Of a stretch of 64,000 nt of DNA, positions 10,201 through 22,315 are shown piece by piece. The position numbers were made by a program, and so were the translations under genes. The stretch comes from Macrostomum hystrix (taxonomy: Eukaryota; Platyhelminthes; Macrostomidae): contig CATNEN010000025.1 in the NCBI GenBank assembly GCA_950097015.1, forward strand, positions 4,255,001 to 4,319,000, in the 5' to 3' direction. Each line of letters begins with the position of its first letter. The stretch's first letter is position 1. Below the pieces are notes generated by a model. That model made no database searches and was not told the origin of the DNA. It saw only the letters and a list, made by a program, of their open reading frames with translations.

Positions 10201-13200
10201 TTCTGCCATCTGTGACCATTCACTGGATAGTTGCTTCTGCCATCTCTGACCATTCACTGGATAGTTGCTTCTGCCATCTGTGACCATTCACTGGATAGTT
10301 GCTTCTGCCATCTCTGACCATTCACTGGATAGTTGCTCTGCCATCTGTGACCATTCAATTGATAGTTGTTTCTGCCATCTGTGACCATTCACTGGATAGT
10401 TGCTTCTGCCATCTGTGACCATTCACTGGATAGTTGCTTCTGCCATCTCTGACCATTCACTGGATAGTTGCTTCTGCCATCTGTGACCATTCACTGGATA
10501 GTTGCTTCTGCCATCTCTGACCATTCACTGGATAGTTGCTCTGCCATCTGTGACCATTCACTTGATAGTTGTTTCTGCCATCTGTGACCATTCACTGGAT
10601 AGTTGCTTCTGCCATCTGTGACCATTCACTGGATAGTTGCTTCTGCCATCTGTGATCCTTCACTGGATAGTTGCTTCTGCCATCTCTGACCATTCACTGG
10701 ATAGTTGCTTCTGCCAACTGTGATCCTTCACTAGATAGTTGCTTCTGCCATCTGTGACCATTCACTGGATAGTTGCTTCTGCCATCTGTGACCATTCACT
10801 GGATAGTTGCTTCTGCCATCTGTGACCATTCACTGGATAGTTGCTTCTGCCATCTGTGACCATTCACTGGATAGTTGCTTCTGCCATCTGTGACCATTCA
10901 CTGGATAGTTGCTTCTACCAATCTGTGATCCTTCACTGGATAGTTGCTTCTGCCATCTGTGACCATTCACTGGATAGTTGCTTCTGCCATCTGTGACCAT
11001 TCACTGGATAGTTGCTTCTGCCATCTGCTGACCATTCACTGGGTAGTTGCTTCTGCCATCTGTGACCATTCACTGGGTAGTTGCTTCTGCCATCTGTGAC
11101 CATTCACTGGATAGTTGCTTCTGCCATCTGTGACCATTCACTGGATAGTTGCTTCTGCCATCTGTGACCATTCACTGGATAGTTGCTTCTGCCATCTGTG
11201 ATCCTTCACTGGATAGTTGCTTCTGCCATCTGTGACCATTCACTGGATAGTTGCTTCTGCCATCTCTGACCATTCACTGGATAGTTGCTTCTGCCATCTG
11301 TGACCATTCACTGGATAGTTGCTTCTGCCATCTCTGACCATTCACTGGATAGTTGCTCTGCCATCTGTGACCATTCAATTGATAGTTGTTTCTGACATCT
11401 GTGACCATTCACTGGATAGTTGCTTCTGCCATCTGTGACCATTCACTGGATAGTTGCTTCTGCCATCTCTGACCATTCACTGGATAGTTGCTTCTGCCAT
11501 CTGTGACCATTCACTGGATAGTTGCTTCTGCCATCTCTGACCATTCACTGGATAGTTGCTCTGCCATCTGTGACCATTCACTTGATAGTTGCTTTCTGCC
11601 ATCTGTGACCATTCACTGGATAGTTGCTTCTGCCATCTGTGATCCTTCACTGGATAGTTGCTTCTGCCATCTGCTGACCATTCACTGGATAGTTGCTTCT
11701 GCCATCTCTGACCATTCACTGGATAGTTGCTTCTGCCATCTGTGACCATTCACTGGATAGTTGCTTCTGCCATCTCTGACCATTCACTGGATAGTTGCTC
11801 TGCCATCTGTGACCATTCAATTGATAGTTGTTTCTGCCATCTGTGACCATTCACTGGATAGTTGCTTCTGCCATCTGTGACCATTCACTGGATAGTTGCT
11901 TCTGCCATCTGTGATCCTTCACTGGATAGTTGCTTCTGCCATCTCTGACCATTCACTGGATAGTTGCTTCTGCCAACTGTGATCCTTCACTAGATAGTTG
12001 CTTCTGCCATCTGTGACCATTCACTGGATAGTTGCTTCTGCCATCTGTGACCATTCACTGGATAGTTGCTTCTGCCATCTGTGACCATTCACTGGATAGT
12101 TGCTTTCTGCCATCTGTGACCATTCACTGGATAGTTGCTTCTGCCATCTGTGACCATTCACTGGATAGTTGCTTCTGCCATCTGTGATCCATTCACTGGA
12201 TAGTTGCTTCTGCCATCTGTGACCATTCACTGGACAGTTGCTTCTGCCATCTGTGACCATTCACTGGGTAGTTGCTTCTGCCATCTGTGACCATTCACTG
12301 GATAGTTGCTTCTGCCATCTGTGATCCTTCACTGGATAGTTGCTTCTGCCATCTGTGACCATTCACTGGATAGTTGCTTCTGCCATCTCTGACCATTCAC
12401 TGGATAGTTGCTTCTGCCATCTGTGACCATTCACTGGATAGTTGCTTCTACCAACTGTGATCCTTCACTGGATAGTTGCTTCTGCCATCTGTGACCATTC
12501 ACTGGATAGTTGCTTCTGCCATCTGTGACCATTCACTGGATAGTTGCTTCTGCCATCTGTGACCATTCACTGGGTAGTTGCTTCTGCCATCTGTGACCAT
12601 TCACTGGGTAGTTGCTTCTGCCATCTGTGACCATTCACTGGATAGTTGCTTCTGCCATCTGTGACCATTCACTGGATAGTTGCTTCTGCCATCTGTGACC
12701 ATTCACTGGATAGTTGCTTCTGCCATCTGTGATCCTTCACTGGATAGTTGCTTCTGCCATCTGTGACCATTCACTGGATAGTTGCTTCTGCCATCTCTGA
12801 CCATTCACTGGATAGTTGCTTCTGCCATCTGTGACCATTCACTGGATAGTTGCTTCTGCCATCTCTGACCATTCACTGGATAGTTGCTCTGCCATCTGTG
12901 ACCATTCAATTGATAGTTGTTTCTGCCATCTGTGACCATTCACTGGATAGTTGCTTCTGCCATCTGTGACCATTCACTGGATAGTTGCTTCTGCCATCTC
13001 TGACCATTCACTGGATAGTTGCTTCTGCCATCTGTGACCATTCACTGGATAGTTGCTTCTGCCATCTCTGACCATTCACTGGATAGTTGCTCTGCCATCT
13101 GTGACCATTCACTTGATAGTTGTTTCTGCCATCTGTGACCATTCACTGGATAGTTGCTTCTGCCATCTGTGACCATTCACTGGATAGTTGCTTCTGCCAT

Positions 13201-15225
13201 CTGTGATCCTTCACTGGATAGTTGCTTCTGCCATCTCTGACCATTCACTGGATAGTTGCTTCTGCCAACTGTGATCCTTCACTAGATAGTTGCTTCTGCC
13301 ATCTGTGACCATTCACTGGATAGTTGCTTCTGCCATCTGTGACCATTCACTGGATAGTTGCTTCTGCCATCTGTGACCATTCACTGGATAGTTGCTTCTG
13401 CCATCTGTGATCCTTCACTAGATAGTTGCTTCTGCCATCTGTGACCATTCACTGGATAGTTGCTTCTGCCATCTGTGATCCTTCACTGGATAGTTGCTTC
13501 TGCCATCTGTGACCATTCACTGGATAGTTGCTTCTGCCATCTGTGACCATTCACTGGGTAGTTGCTTCTGCCATCTGTGACCATTCACTGGATAGTTGCT
13601 TCTGCCATCTGTGACCATTCACTGGATAGTTGCTTCTGCCATCTGTGATCCTTCACTGGATAGTTGCTTCTGCCATCTCTGACCATTCACTGGATAGTTG
13701 CTTCTGCCATCTGTGATCCTTCACTGGATAGTTGCTTCTGCCAACTGTGATCCTTTACTAGATAGTTGCTTTTGCCATCTGTGACCATTCACTGGATAGT
13801 TGCTTTTGCCATCTGTGACCATTCACTGGATAGTTGCTTCTGCCATCTGTGATCCTTCACTGGATAGTTGCTTCTGCCAACTGTGACCATTCACTGGATA
13901 GTTGCTTTTGCCATCTGTGACCATTCACTGGATAGTTGCTTCTGCCATCTGTGATCCTTCACTGGATAGTTGCTTCTGCCATCTGTGACCATTCACTGGA
14001 TAGTTGCTTCTGCCATCTGTGATCCTTCACTGGATAGTTGCTCTGCCATCTGTGACCATTCACTGGATAGTTGCTTCTGCCATCTGTGATCCTTCACTGG
14101 ATAGTTGCTCTGCCATCTGTGACCATTCACTGGAAAGTTGCTTCTGCCATCTGTGATCCTTCACTGGATAGTTGCTTCTGCCATCTGTGACCATTCACTG
14201 GATAGTTGCTTCTGCCATCTGTGACCATTCACTGGATAGTTGCTTCTGCCATCTGTGACCATTCACTGGGTAGTTGCTTCTGCCATCTGTGATCCTTCAC
14301 TGGATAGTTGCTTTTGCCATCTGTGATCCTTCACTGGATAGTTGCTTCTGCCATCTGTGACCATTCACTGGATAGTTGCTTCTGCCATCTGTGATCCTTC
14401 ACTAGATAGTTGCTTCTGCCATCTGTGATCCTTCACTGGATAGTTGCTTCTGCCAACTGTGACCATTCACTGGATAGTTGCTTCTGCCATCTGTGACCAT
14501 TCACTGGATAGTTGCTTCTGCCAACTGTGACCATTCACTGGATAGTTGCTTCTGCCATCTGTGACCATTCACTGGATAGTTGCTTCTGCCATCTGTGATC
14601 CTTCACTAGATAGTTGCTTCTGCCATCTGTGATCCTTCACTGGATAGTTGCTTCTGCCAACTGTGACCATTCACTGGATAGTTGCTTCTGCCATCTGTGA
14701 CCATTCACTGGATAGTTGCTTCTGCCAACTGTGACCATTCACTGGATAGTTGCTTCTGCCATCTGTGACCATTCACTGGATAGTTGCTTCTGCCATCTGT
14801 GACCATTCACTGGATAGTTGCATTTGCCATCTGTGACCATTCACTGGATAGTTGCTTCTGCCATCTGTGACCATTCACTGGATAGTTGCTTCTGCCATCT
14901 GTGACCATTCACTGGATAGTTGCTTCTGCCATCTGTGACCATTCACTGGGTAGTTGCTTCTGCCATCTGTGACCATTCACTGGGTAGTTGCTTCTGCCAT
15001 CTGTGACCATTCACTGGATAGTTGCTTCTGCCATCTGTGACCATTCACTGGATAGTTGCTTCTGCCATCTGTGACCATTCACTGGATAGTTGCTTTTGCC
15101 ATCTGTGACCATTCACTGGATAGTTGCTTCTGCCATCTGTGACCATTCACTGGATAGTTGCTTCTGACATCTGTGATCCTTCACTGGATAGTTGCTTCTG
15201 CCATCTGTGATTCTGCATTGAATAG
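7290..15225. repeat. 34-bp minisatellite array, about 230 copies
   Basis: The unit begins CCATTCACTGGATAGTTG and ends CTTCTGCCATCTGTGA (34 bp). It runs almost without interruption for about 7.9 kb. Recurrent variants occur: GTGATCC for GTGACC, CTCTGACC, TGGGTAG for TGGATAG, a 2-bp-shorter GCTCTGCC followed by AATTGATAGTTGTTTC, and CTAGATAG. They recur in the same order in blocks (compare 7340-7800 with 8190-8650, and the sets near 9180-9660, 9890-10370 and 12430-12900), showing higher-order repeats. A TAG in most units keeps long frames closed. It begins about 110 bp after the USP polyadenylation signal. Confidence 0.97.
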
Positions 15226-16030
15226 TTGCTTCGCCTTCTCCTGTGTTTGGCAGGGTACGAGAAAACAATGGTATCATAAATCATAAATAGATGAAAACGC
15301 ATAAATAATTTACAGTGTGAGCGTTAGTCACTACTGTCACCGGGTGAGCATTAATCAAATTAGTTAATTACACGTGTCAAAATAATCTCTCCGTTGTTTT
15401 GGCAAAACACAAGCACCTCCTGATATTGGACTTTTCCGTGAATTCTAAGCGACAATAACGCTATATATTCGGAATGGGAAGATAAACAGCTGCACTTTTG
15501 TGTACCCATAATATTGATTTCAGACAACATTAATCAGCACGCAGATAAACATTGATTGAGATTCCGTCTCAATTTTATAGCGTCGGAGAGAATAGGAATG
15601 AGGCTATCAAGAATAAGCCGACAGTATATAATATATATACTTACACACAAAGAAAACTATATGTTATAGTACCAGCCAACTGCAAGCAGAACATTTAAAT
15701 CCTTTTAGCGGTGATTGATGTTACACAAGCCTAACATGAAAATCTTGTTTGCATTCCTATTTACAGATATTTCGACTCACAAGCTATTCTTTCTCATGAT
15801 TCACTAAATTCACAATTCACAACTGTACTTGTGATTCACTCATGATTTACCAATGTTATGATTATTCTAACTTACTTTTCAGTGAATTACTCTACACCTA
15901 ACTCCCAAATTAGCTTGTTTAACAAGTTTACGATTCAGGTGTAACGTTGTAACATGTCAAATGTTAACTGTATAGAAGACGAATCTAATTTTTTAATGGA
16001 AGGCTGGTGTCATACTAAAATACGATGATA
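15226..16030. other. AT-rich spacer, no recognised feature
   Basis: Sequence after the 34-bp array. No ORF, RNA gene or repeat family was recognised. There is some local repetition of GTGATTCACT-like words around 15780-15850. Confidence 0.5.
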
Positions 16031-16039
16031 CCTACCCTG

Positions 16040-16455
16040 CAAAAAATTCGGCTGCTTCTTCGGCGGGTTTTTTGTGCAAAATAGGAGTGGAATCTACCAA
16101 AATCCCCCCTATCTCGCAAGAGTTAAAGAAACCACCCAGGAAGCAGCCGATGTAACCGTAAATTGTGCGAAAACCGCCGAAGAATCACCCGAACCAGTGG
16201 CCCATGAGACAACCAGAGAATTATTTACGGGCGATTCCTCGGCGGTTTCTGAGCATGGAATCTTCCGAACTGGAGGATTCTTTGGGTGATTCCATTTCGC
16301 CACCAAGAAGCACCGAGAAAACGCCCAGTTGGGTAGATTCTAAGCATGGAATCATCCGATTGGTATGTTTCGGCTGTTTCGGCTGTTTCTTTTTCTGGAA
16401 ACACCGCAGATTCCAACTGGAATCACCCAAAGAAACATCCCTATTGTTAGCGGGT
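16040..16455. repeat. Inverted-repeat-rich segment, possible MITE remnant
   Basis: Short words recur in both orientations: CTTCTTCGGCGGGTTTT near 16055 against AAAACCGCCGAAGAATCAC near 16171, and TTCTTTGGGTGATTCCA near 16280 against TGGAATCACCCAAAGAAAC near 16418. CATGGAATCATCCG/CATGGAATCTTCCG also repeats directly. This is suggestive of a folded or composite non-autonomous element, but no clean terminal repeats or target duplication were found. Confidence 0.35.
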
Positions 16456-16855
16456 AATCACTAATAACTCTATTTGACTCGCAAAGAGATAAGCGTGATA
16501 ACATTTCCTGGCTAAAACACGTACTAAGCTATGACTAAAAGGGTTATGAAAAAAAGCATTCAAGACATTACATTGTGTCAGTATAAATGAACCTTGTAAT
16601 CCACGACAATCAATTATTTTTATATTTTAATCTAAAACATGATATAATAGTACGAGTATTTACACTGCCTAAAAGAGACAGTCAAGATGAATAGAAGACG
16701 AAGTAGGTAAAATAAACAATGCAGGCACGTTTCATTCGAAACAGAAAGTAACAGGGACATTTTTAAGACAGACTGTCCCGTGCAGTGTGGAAAGTAATTG
16801 GAAATGGAAATCTGGCCATGTAACAGAGTAATGCAGATTTGGGAATAAAATGAAA
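16456..16855. other. Spacer, no recognised feature
   Basis: AT-rich sequence with no credible coding frame between the inverted-repeat segment and the 31-bp minisatellite. Confidence 0.5.
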
Positions 16856-16859
16856 TTCA

Positions 16860-18640
16860 ATGAAACGGGGGAAAGGGAATTAGGGAAATGGGAATTGGAG
16901 AAATAGGAATTAGGGGAATGGTGATGTAGGGAAATGGGAATTCGGTGAGTGATGATATGGGGAAATGGGAATTAGGGGAGTGATGATATGGGGAAATGGG
17001 AATTAGGGGAAGGGTGATATGGGGAAATGGGAATTCGGTGAGTGATAATATGGGGAAATGGGAATTAGGGGAATGAGATGATATGGGGAAATGGGAATTA
17101 GGGGAATGGTGATATAGGGAAATGGGAATTAGGGGAATGGTGATATAGGGAACTGGGAATTCGGTGAGTGATGATATGGTGAAATGGGAATTAGGGGAAT
17201 GAGATGATATGGGGAAATGGGAATTAGGGGAATGGTGATATAGGGAAATGGGAATTAGGGGAATGGTGATATGGGGAAATGGGAATTAGGGGAATGGTGA
17301 TATAGGGAAATGGGAATTAGGGGAATGATGATATGGGGAAATGGGAATTAGGGGAATGGTGATATAGGGAACTGGGAATTCGGTGAGTGATGATATGGGG
17401 AAATGGGAATTAGGGGAATGGTGATGTAGGGAAATGGGAATTCGGTGAGTGATGATATGGTGAAATGGGAATTAGGGGAATGATGATATGGGGAAATGGG
17501 AATTAGGGGAATGGTGATATAGGGAACTGGGAATTCGGTGAGTGATGATATGGTGAAATGGGAATTAGGGGAATGATGATATGGTGAAATGGGAATTAGG
17601 GGAATGAGATGATATGGGGAAATGGGAATTAGGGGAATGGTGATATAGGGAAATGGGAATTAGGGGAATGGTGATATAGGGAAATGGGAATTAGGGGAAT
17701 GATGATATGGGGAAATGGGAATTAGGGGAATGGTGATATAGGGAACTGGGAATTCGGTGAGTGATGATATGGGGAAATGGGAATTAGGGGAATGGTGATG
17801 TAGGGAAATGGGAATTCGGTGAATGATGATATGGTGAAATGGGAATTAGGGGAATGATGATATGGGGAAATGGGAAATAGGGGAATGATGATATGGGGAA
17901 ATGGGAATTAGGGGAATGGTGATGTAGGGAAATGGGAATTCGGTGAATGATGATATGGTGAAATGGGAATTAGGGGAATGGTGATGTAGGGAAATGGGAA
18001 TTCGGTGAATGATGATATGGTGAAATGGGAATTCGGTGAGTGATGATATGGGGAAATGGGAATTAGGGGAATGATGATATGGGGAAATGGGAATTAGGGG
18101 AATGGTGATATAGGGAACTGGGAATTCGGTGAGTGATGATATGGGGAAATGGGAATTAGGGGAATGATGATATGGGGAAATGGGAATTAGGGGAATGGTG
18201 ATGTAGGGAAATGGGAATTCGGTGAATGATGATATGGGGAAATGGGAATTAGGAGAATGATGATATGGGGAAATGGGAATTCGGGGAATGGTGATATGGG
18301 GAAATGGGAATTCGGTGAGTGATGATATGGGGAAATGGGAATTCGGTGAGTGATGATATGGGGAAATGGGAATTCGGTGAATGATGATATGGGGAAATGG
18401 GAATTAGGGTTAATGGTGATATAGATAAATGGGAATAAGGGGAATGATTTGGGGAAATGGGAATTAGGGGAATGATTTGGGGAAATGGGAATTAGTGGAA
18501 TGATATGAGGAATTGGGAATTAGGTGAGTGATGATATGGGGAAATGGGAATTATGTAAGTTATAATATAGGGAAATGCGAATTAGGGGAATGATTTGGGG
18601 AAACGGGAATTAGGGGAATCAGATTGGGACAAGTTGGAAT
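16860..18640. repeat. ~31-bp minisatellite array
   Basis: The unit is close to GGGGAATGGTGATATAGG followed by GAAATGGGAATTA. Variant words are ATTCGGTGAGTGATGATATGG, GATGTAGG and a +2 form GAATGAGATGATATGG. About 57 units are present and decay at the right edge (18400-18640). The strong purine bias of the + strand (G/A-rich) is notable. No coding potential. Confidence 0.95.
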
Positions 18641-19617
18641 CAGGAGATCGAATTACAGGTGGAGTGGAGAAGTATGAATTATGGGGAACGTAATAGGGAT
18701 TTAGGTAAGCGATCGGTTGAAATTAAGACTACGCATTTAAGAAAGCGTCATCGATTAAAAGAAAAATTAAAATTATAGATCAAATGACGTAGATTGAGTC
18801 CTAAAATGAGTCGACTCGTTACAAAGAACCCCGCCCCCAAATATCTAAGATGAAGGAAGGTAAACAGATTATAAGGGCCAACTGCCGCCAAGTAAAACGA
18901 CCTTTGAACGTTCTCCAAATTGTGCCTCAGCGGTGCAATAACAAAATAAACTAGCAGCAAAATACACTCGTGCGGAAGAGGAAAAACCGACACACGGGAA
19001 GCGGGGTAGGCCCGCATCTTTCAGGCTCTGGCTAAAATAACTCAAGGCTTTGCGCTAGCTCTGCTCATGATTGTTTAGTAAGAACTTAATCTGCTCAATA
19101 ACACTAGAAGGAAAGAGAGAGAAAGATTGTTTGAGCTTTTAGAAGGTCGCAGGGTTAGATAAGGCCATCGATAAGAGCCAGATAAGCCGGTCAGCTGGTG
19201 CGAGGTTGGACTTAAAAAACTATACTTTTTCCTAAGAAATCAAAAAGAAAGAGTCTGGGATGCAAAACGTATCTAGAGTCATTAAAACGATGAATAATAA
19301 TGTTTACATAGTTTAAGGAAGCACGCAACTGTTATTACTTTATACAGTAAGTAAGTTCACTACAAACGATATACTATTAAAAATGCTTCAGGCAGTCTAC
19401 GTAAAATGCTTTTAAAAGGAAGTTATTAACTGTAGAGCACTGAGCTCTGACTCTAAGGGGACATTTCTAAGGGTCCGAAAGGATTGAGTAGCGGAGAGAA
19501 GGCTTGGGGGCTTGTCGTGAGGGCGGGCAGAATCACCATAGATCATCAGCGACCATACCGACTACTAACAGTAGTCTGAGCGAAAATACAGATCTATATT
19601 AATTTTCATAGAGTTGT
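18641..19617. other. Spacer with a SINE fragment near its right end
   Basis: Mostly featureless. Around 19490-19535 the string GAGAGAAGGCTTGGGGGCTTGTCGTG matches the body of the tRNA-derived SINE seen intact at 58184-58500, without its tRNA head. The remainder downstream of the PTRH2 stop presumably includes that gene's 3' UTR. Confidence 0.45.
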
Positions 19618-20606
19618 TCAGAATAGTCTGAGTTGGCCGGTGACGCGATCGATGTCGGGCTCCGGCGCCGGGCCGATGCCAAGCGCTGTGGCGGTGCCAG
19701 GCGCCACTTCGGTGAGGCCGGCGTCCGTCACCGAGGCAGCCGGCAGGCCGAGCCGGCGGGCTTCGGCCTCTAGACGGAGCAGTTCGACTGTTGACTCGGC
19801 GCGCAGGGCAATCTTTGGCTGGCCGAGCAGCTCCCATTGGCGCAGGGTCGAGCTCAGCTCTGGTCGACGACTGGCCGCACGGTAGCTGGCTAAAGCAGCG
19901 TGGGCGGCCTGCGGGCGGGGAGATTAGAAGAGACAACAGATATGGAGGCCAGATGAATCGCTATTCGCTAATGAATAAAAGTATTTTTTAGATAATTTAG
20001 ATAATTTAAAAGATAATCAATGGATCAGACGGGATATTTAATGGACCGAAGGGGATAATCAATGGACCGGAGGGGATAATTAATGGACCGGAGGGGATAA
20101 TCAATGGACCGGAGGGGATAATCAATGGACCGGAGGGGATAATCGGTGGATCGGATCGGATAAACAATGGATCAGAGGGGGATAATCAAGGGACCGGATG
20201 GCATAATCAATGAATCAGAGGGGGATAATCAAGGGATCGGATGGATAATCAATGGATCAGAGGGGATAACCAATGGATTGGAGGGACAATCAAGGGATCG
20301 GATGTGATAATTAATGGATCAGAGGGATTAAAAGAGGAGATAATCGAAGGCGCTCACCTGTGACGCCGCCTTGCCGCGGGACATGCCAACGTCGCTGCGC
20401 AGTACCAGCACCATCTTGACCCGGGTGCCCGTGGCTAATCTAGACAGGAGGCCGCCGACGCCTCCGCCGCTGCGAGCTCGGCCAGCTGACGTGCGGAGCA
20501 GCCAACCAATGGCGATACCGACAGCCAGACAGCCAAGACAGCCGCCGATGTTGCTGAAGCTGCTGAGGCCGACACTTTCATCACTTCTAGTTGCTTTGTC
20601 TGACAT
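19618..20606 (-). CDS. PTRH2: Peptidyl-tRNA hydrolase 2 (PTRH2/Bit1), two exons
   Basis: Exon 1 is 20606-20358 (83 codons, donor CAG|GTGAGC) and exon 2 is 19908-19618 (acceptor CCGCAG, stop TGA). Both junctions are phase 0, giving 179 residues, the same length as I recall for human PTRH2. Residues about 18-37 (SNIGGCLGCLAVGIAIGWLL) form an N-terminal membrane anchor, as in the mitochondrial outer-membrane animal enzyme. The Pth2 domain follows: KMVLVLRSDVGMSRGKAASQ|AAHAALASY, with the family's GK…Q..HA signature split by the intron, then QWELLGQPKIAL, then SVTDAGLTEVAPGTATALGIGP and IDRVTGQLRLF. Pth2 recycles peptidyl-tRNA; in animals the protein also takes part in anoikis signalling. The 449-bp intron carries a private 21-bp minisatellite. 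Confidence 0.95.
20010..20335. repeat. 21-bp minisatellite in the PTRH2 intron
   Basis: The unit is GGATAATCAATGGACCGGAGG with decaying variants (ATCAGAGG, AAGGGATCGGATG), about 15 copies. It occupies most of the PTRH2 intron between exon 2 at 19908 and exon 1 at 20358. Confidence 0.9.
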
Positions 20607-20862
20607 TTTCTATCTGAAAGCAAATAATTTAGTTTTAGCCAGATTTGCATATATTCGTCAAACAGATTTCAGCCTGCACTGTTCTAGGCAATTTTAAGTG
20701 GCTGACACAAATGCGAGACATTAGCTGAATTGAAAAACAGCTAGTTAGTTGTTGGTTTTGGACTTAGATATAGAGCAATAATGGCATTATTGATTAATTT
20801 TTACTGTCAGATGCACTAAAAAGTTCTTTTAAAATACTACAGAAGTTTGTTCCCTAGCAATT

Positions 20863-21541
20863 AGGAAGTGCTTATTCCCACGGTCCCATGCCGATAATTT
20901 CAATTTTATCCACATGGATCTGTGCCAATAATTTTCTGCTAATCCACACAGCAGCTTGTATGCATAGGTCTACTTTCAAGTCCCTACCTATTCTTCTCTG
21001 AGCATAAGGCTTTTGCTTCAGAGTATAGTGTATAGTGTACACTATCAATGCATAGTGTAAAAGAATAACAATGATTTATAATATGTGTGACGAGTTTGGT
21101 GCTGACTAGAATTCTGCTGGTTGACTCATATGATTTTCTTTGATAGACCTCTTACTTTGTTGTAAGTCAATACAATTCGAATGAAAACATGTAACAATGA
21201 CAAAAGATTTAGTAAGTTGTTACTAAAATAATTAAAATGGATGACATTAATGTCGGTTAATGAATATGTAGGTCGAAATGTAGTAACACTGTTGTAACAC
21301 ACTGGCAACTTTGTCGATCTATTGGCTTGAGGGTTCAACAAAACGTTCAAACCTGAAAATACCTCATTTCAAAGAACAGAACCATGTGGAAAAATTGAAA
21401 TTAATGGCACGGCATATTTATATAAAGAGTTTTAGACCTATTCATACAAGCTGCCGTGTGGATAAGCAGAAAATTATCAGCATGGATCAGTGTGGATAAA
21501 ATTAAAATTATTGGGTGGGACCGTGGGAATAAGCTCTGCCT
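20863..21541. mobile_element. hAT-like MITE with ~105-bp inverted ends and 8-bp duplication
   Basis: The 679-bp element starts AGGAAGTGCTTATTCCC and, read inward from the other end, AGGCAGAGCTTATTCCC. The inverted similarity continues to about 20975 and back to about 21430 (for example TGGATCTGTGCCAATAATTTTC against GAAAATTATCAGCATGGATC). An exact 8-bp duplication TAGCAATT flanks it (20855-20862 and 21542-21549), the length produced by hAT transposases. The interior is AT-rich and non-coding, so it is non-autonomous. The arms differ at perhaps 15% of positions, suggesting an old copy. Confidence 0.75.
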
Positions 21542-21893
21542 TAGCAATTAATACATTTTACTTACTTTTCCTGAATTTTCTTTATTTTTTTAGTTGCAAA
21601 ATTTTTTCGTGTTAGGCCATTTAACTTACTATTAGTAGCTTCTTATCTATATACTACTAGCTTTTTTTGCCCGTTGTTTTTGGGGCAGAAATTTAAAGCA
21701 AAGCAGTAAGCAATTCACGTCTCTGTATTAACTTTATAGTGAAGGTCACCATTTATTTATTTACTGCATTAATGAAAAGTGAAGAGTTTGTTTAAGGGCG
21801 TTTTAAGTAAAAAATAAGTGAAAAGTTTGTCCAAACAGCCCCCTCTTGATTACTTCTTTAGAAACATGTCTCTTAGCCACTCCTCTATACAGT

Positions 21894-22165
21894 CAGTGGC
21901 AGATCCAGGAATTTTGTTTTGGGGCGGTCTGTCAGGGGAGCGCCATGAGAATCACAGAGGGGGTGCCAGCGGCCGAAAAAGGGCGCCAGGAGCCAAGAAA
22001 GGGCGCCAGCGGCTGAAAAACGGGAGCCAGCGGCTGAAAAAGGGGCGCCAGCGGCCGAAAAGGGGCGCCAGTGCTGCGACTGGCGCTCCTGGTGGGGGCA
22101 TCTTATTCCCATGATTAAAATTTAGGGGGGCGACTGCCCCCCCACCCCCCCTAAATCTGCCTCTG
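21894..22165. mobile_element. hAT-type MITE nested in Helitron A (copy 2)
   Basis: The 272-bp inverted counterpart of 4337-4609, with the same CAGTGGCAGATCC and CAGAGGCAGATTT ends and the same duplication (TATACAGT on this strand) at 21886-21893 and 22166-22173. It is one nucleotide shorter in the G/C homopolymer. Confidence 0.85.
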
Positions 22166-22315
22166 TATACAGTATGCATGTACACGCGTAGACATGGAAA
22201 ATAGCCATAACATAACAATAACAATGTCAAAGAAACAAAATTAAACTGTTTCAGAGTTCAGAGTTAGACAGGTCAAGGTCAATTCGTGACTACTTTTCTA
22301 TTAATTGCTTGCGAG

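Noticed and set aside
7290-15225. CRISPR array
   Set aside because: Direct repeats abut with no unique spacers, and the context is eukaryotic. It is a minisatellite.
21126-21350. ORF inside the 20863-21541 element as a transposase
   Set aside because: Only 74 codons, AT-driven, no hAT or other transposase motif.
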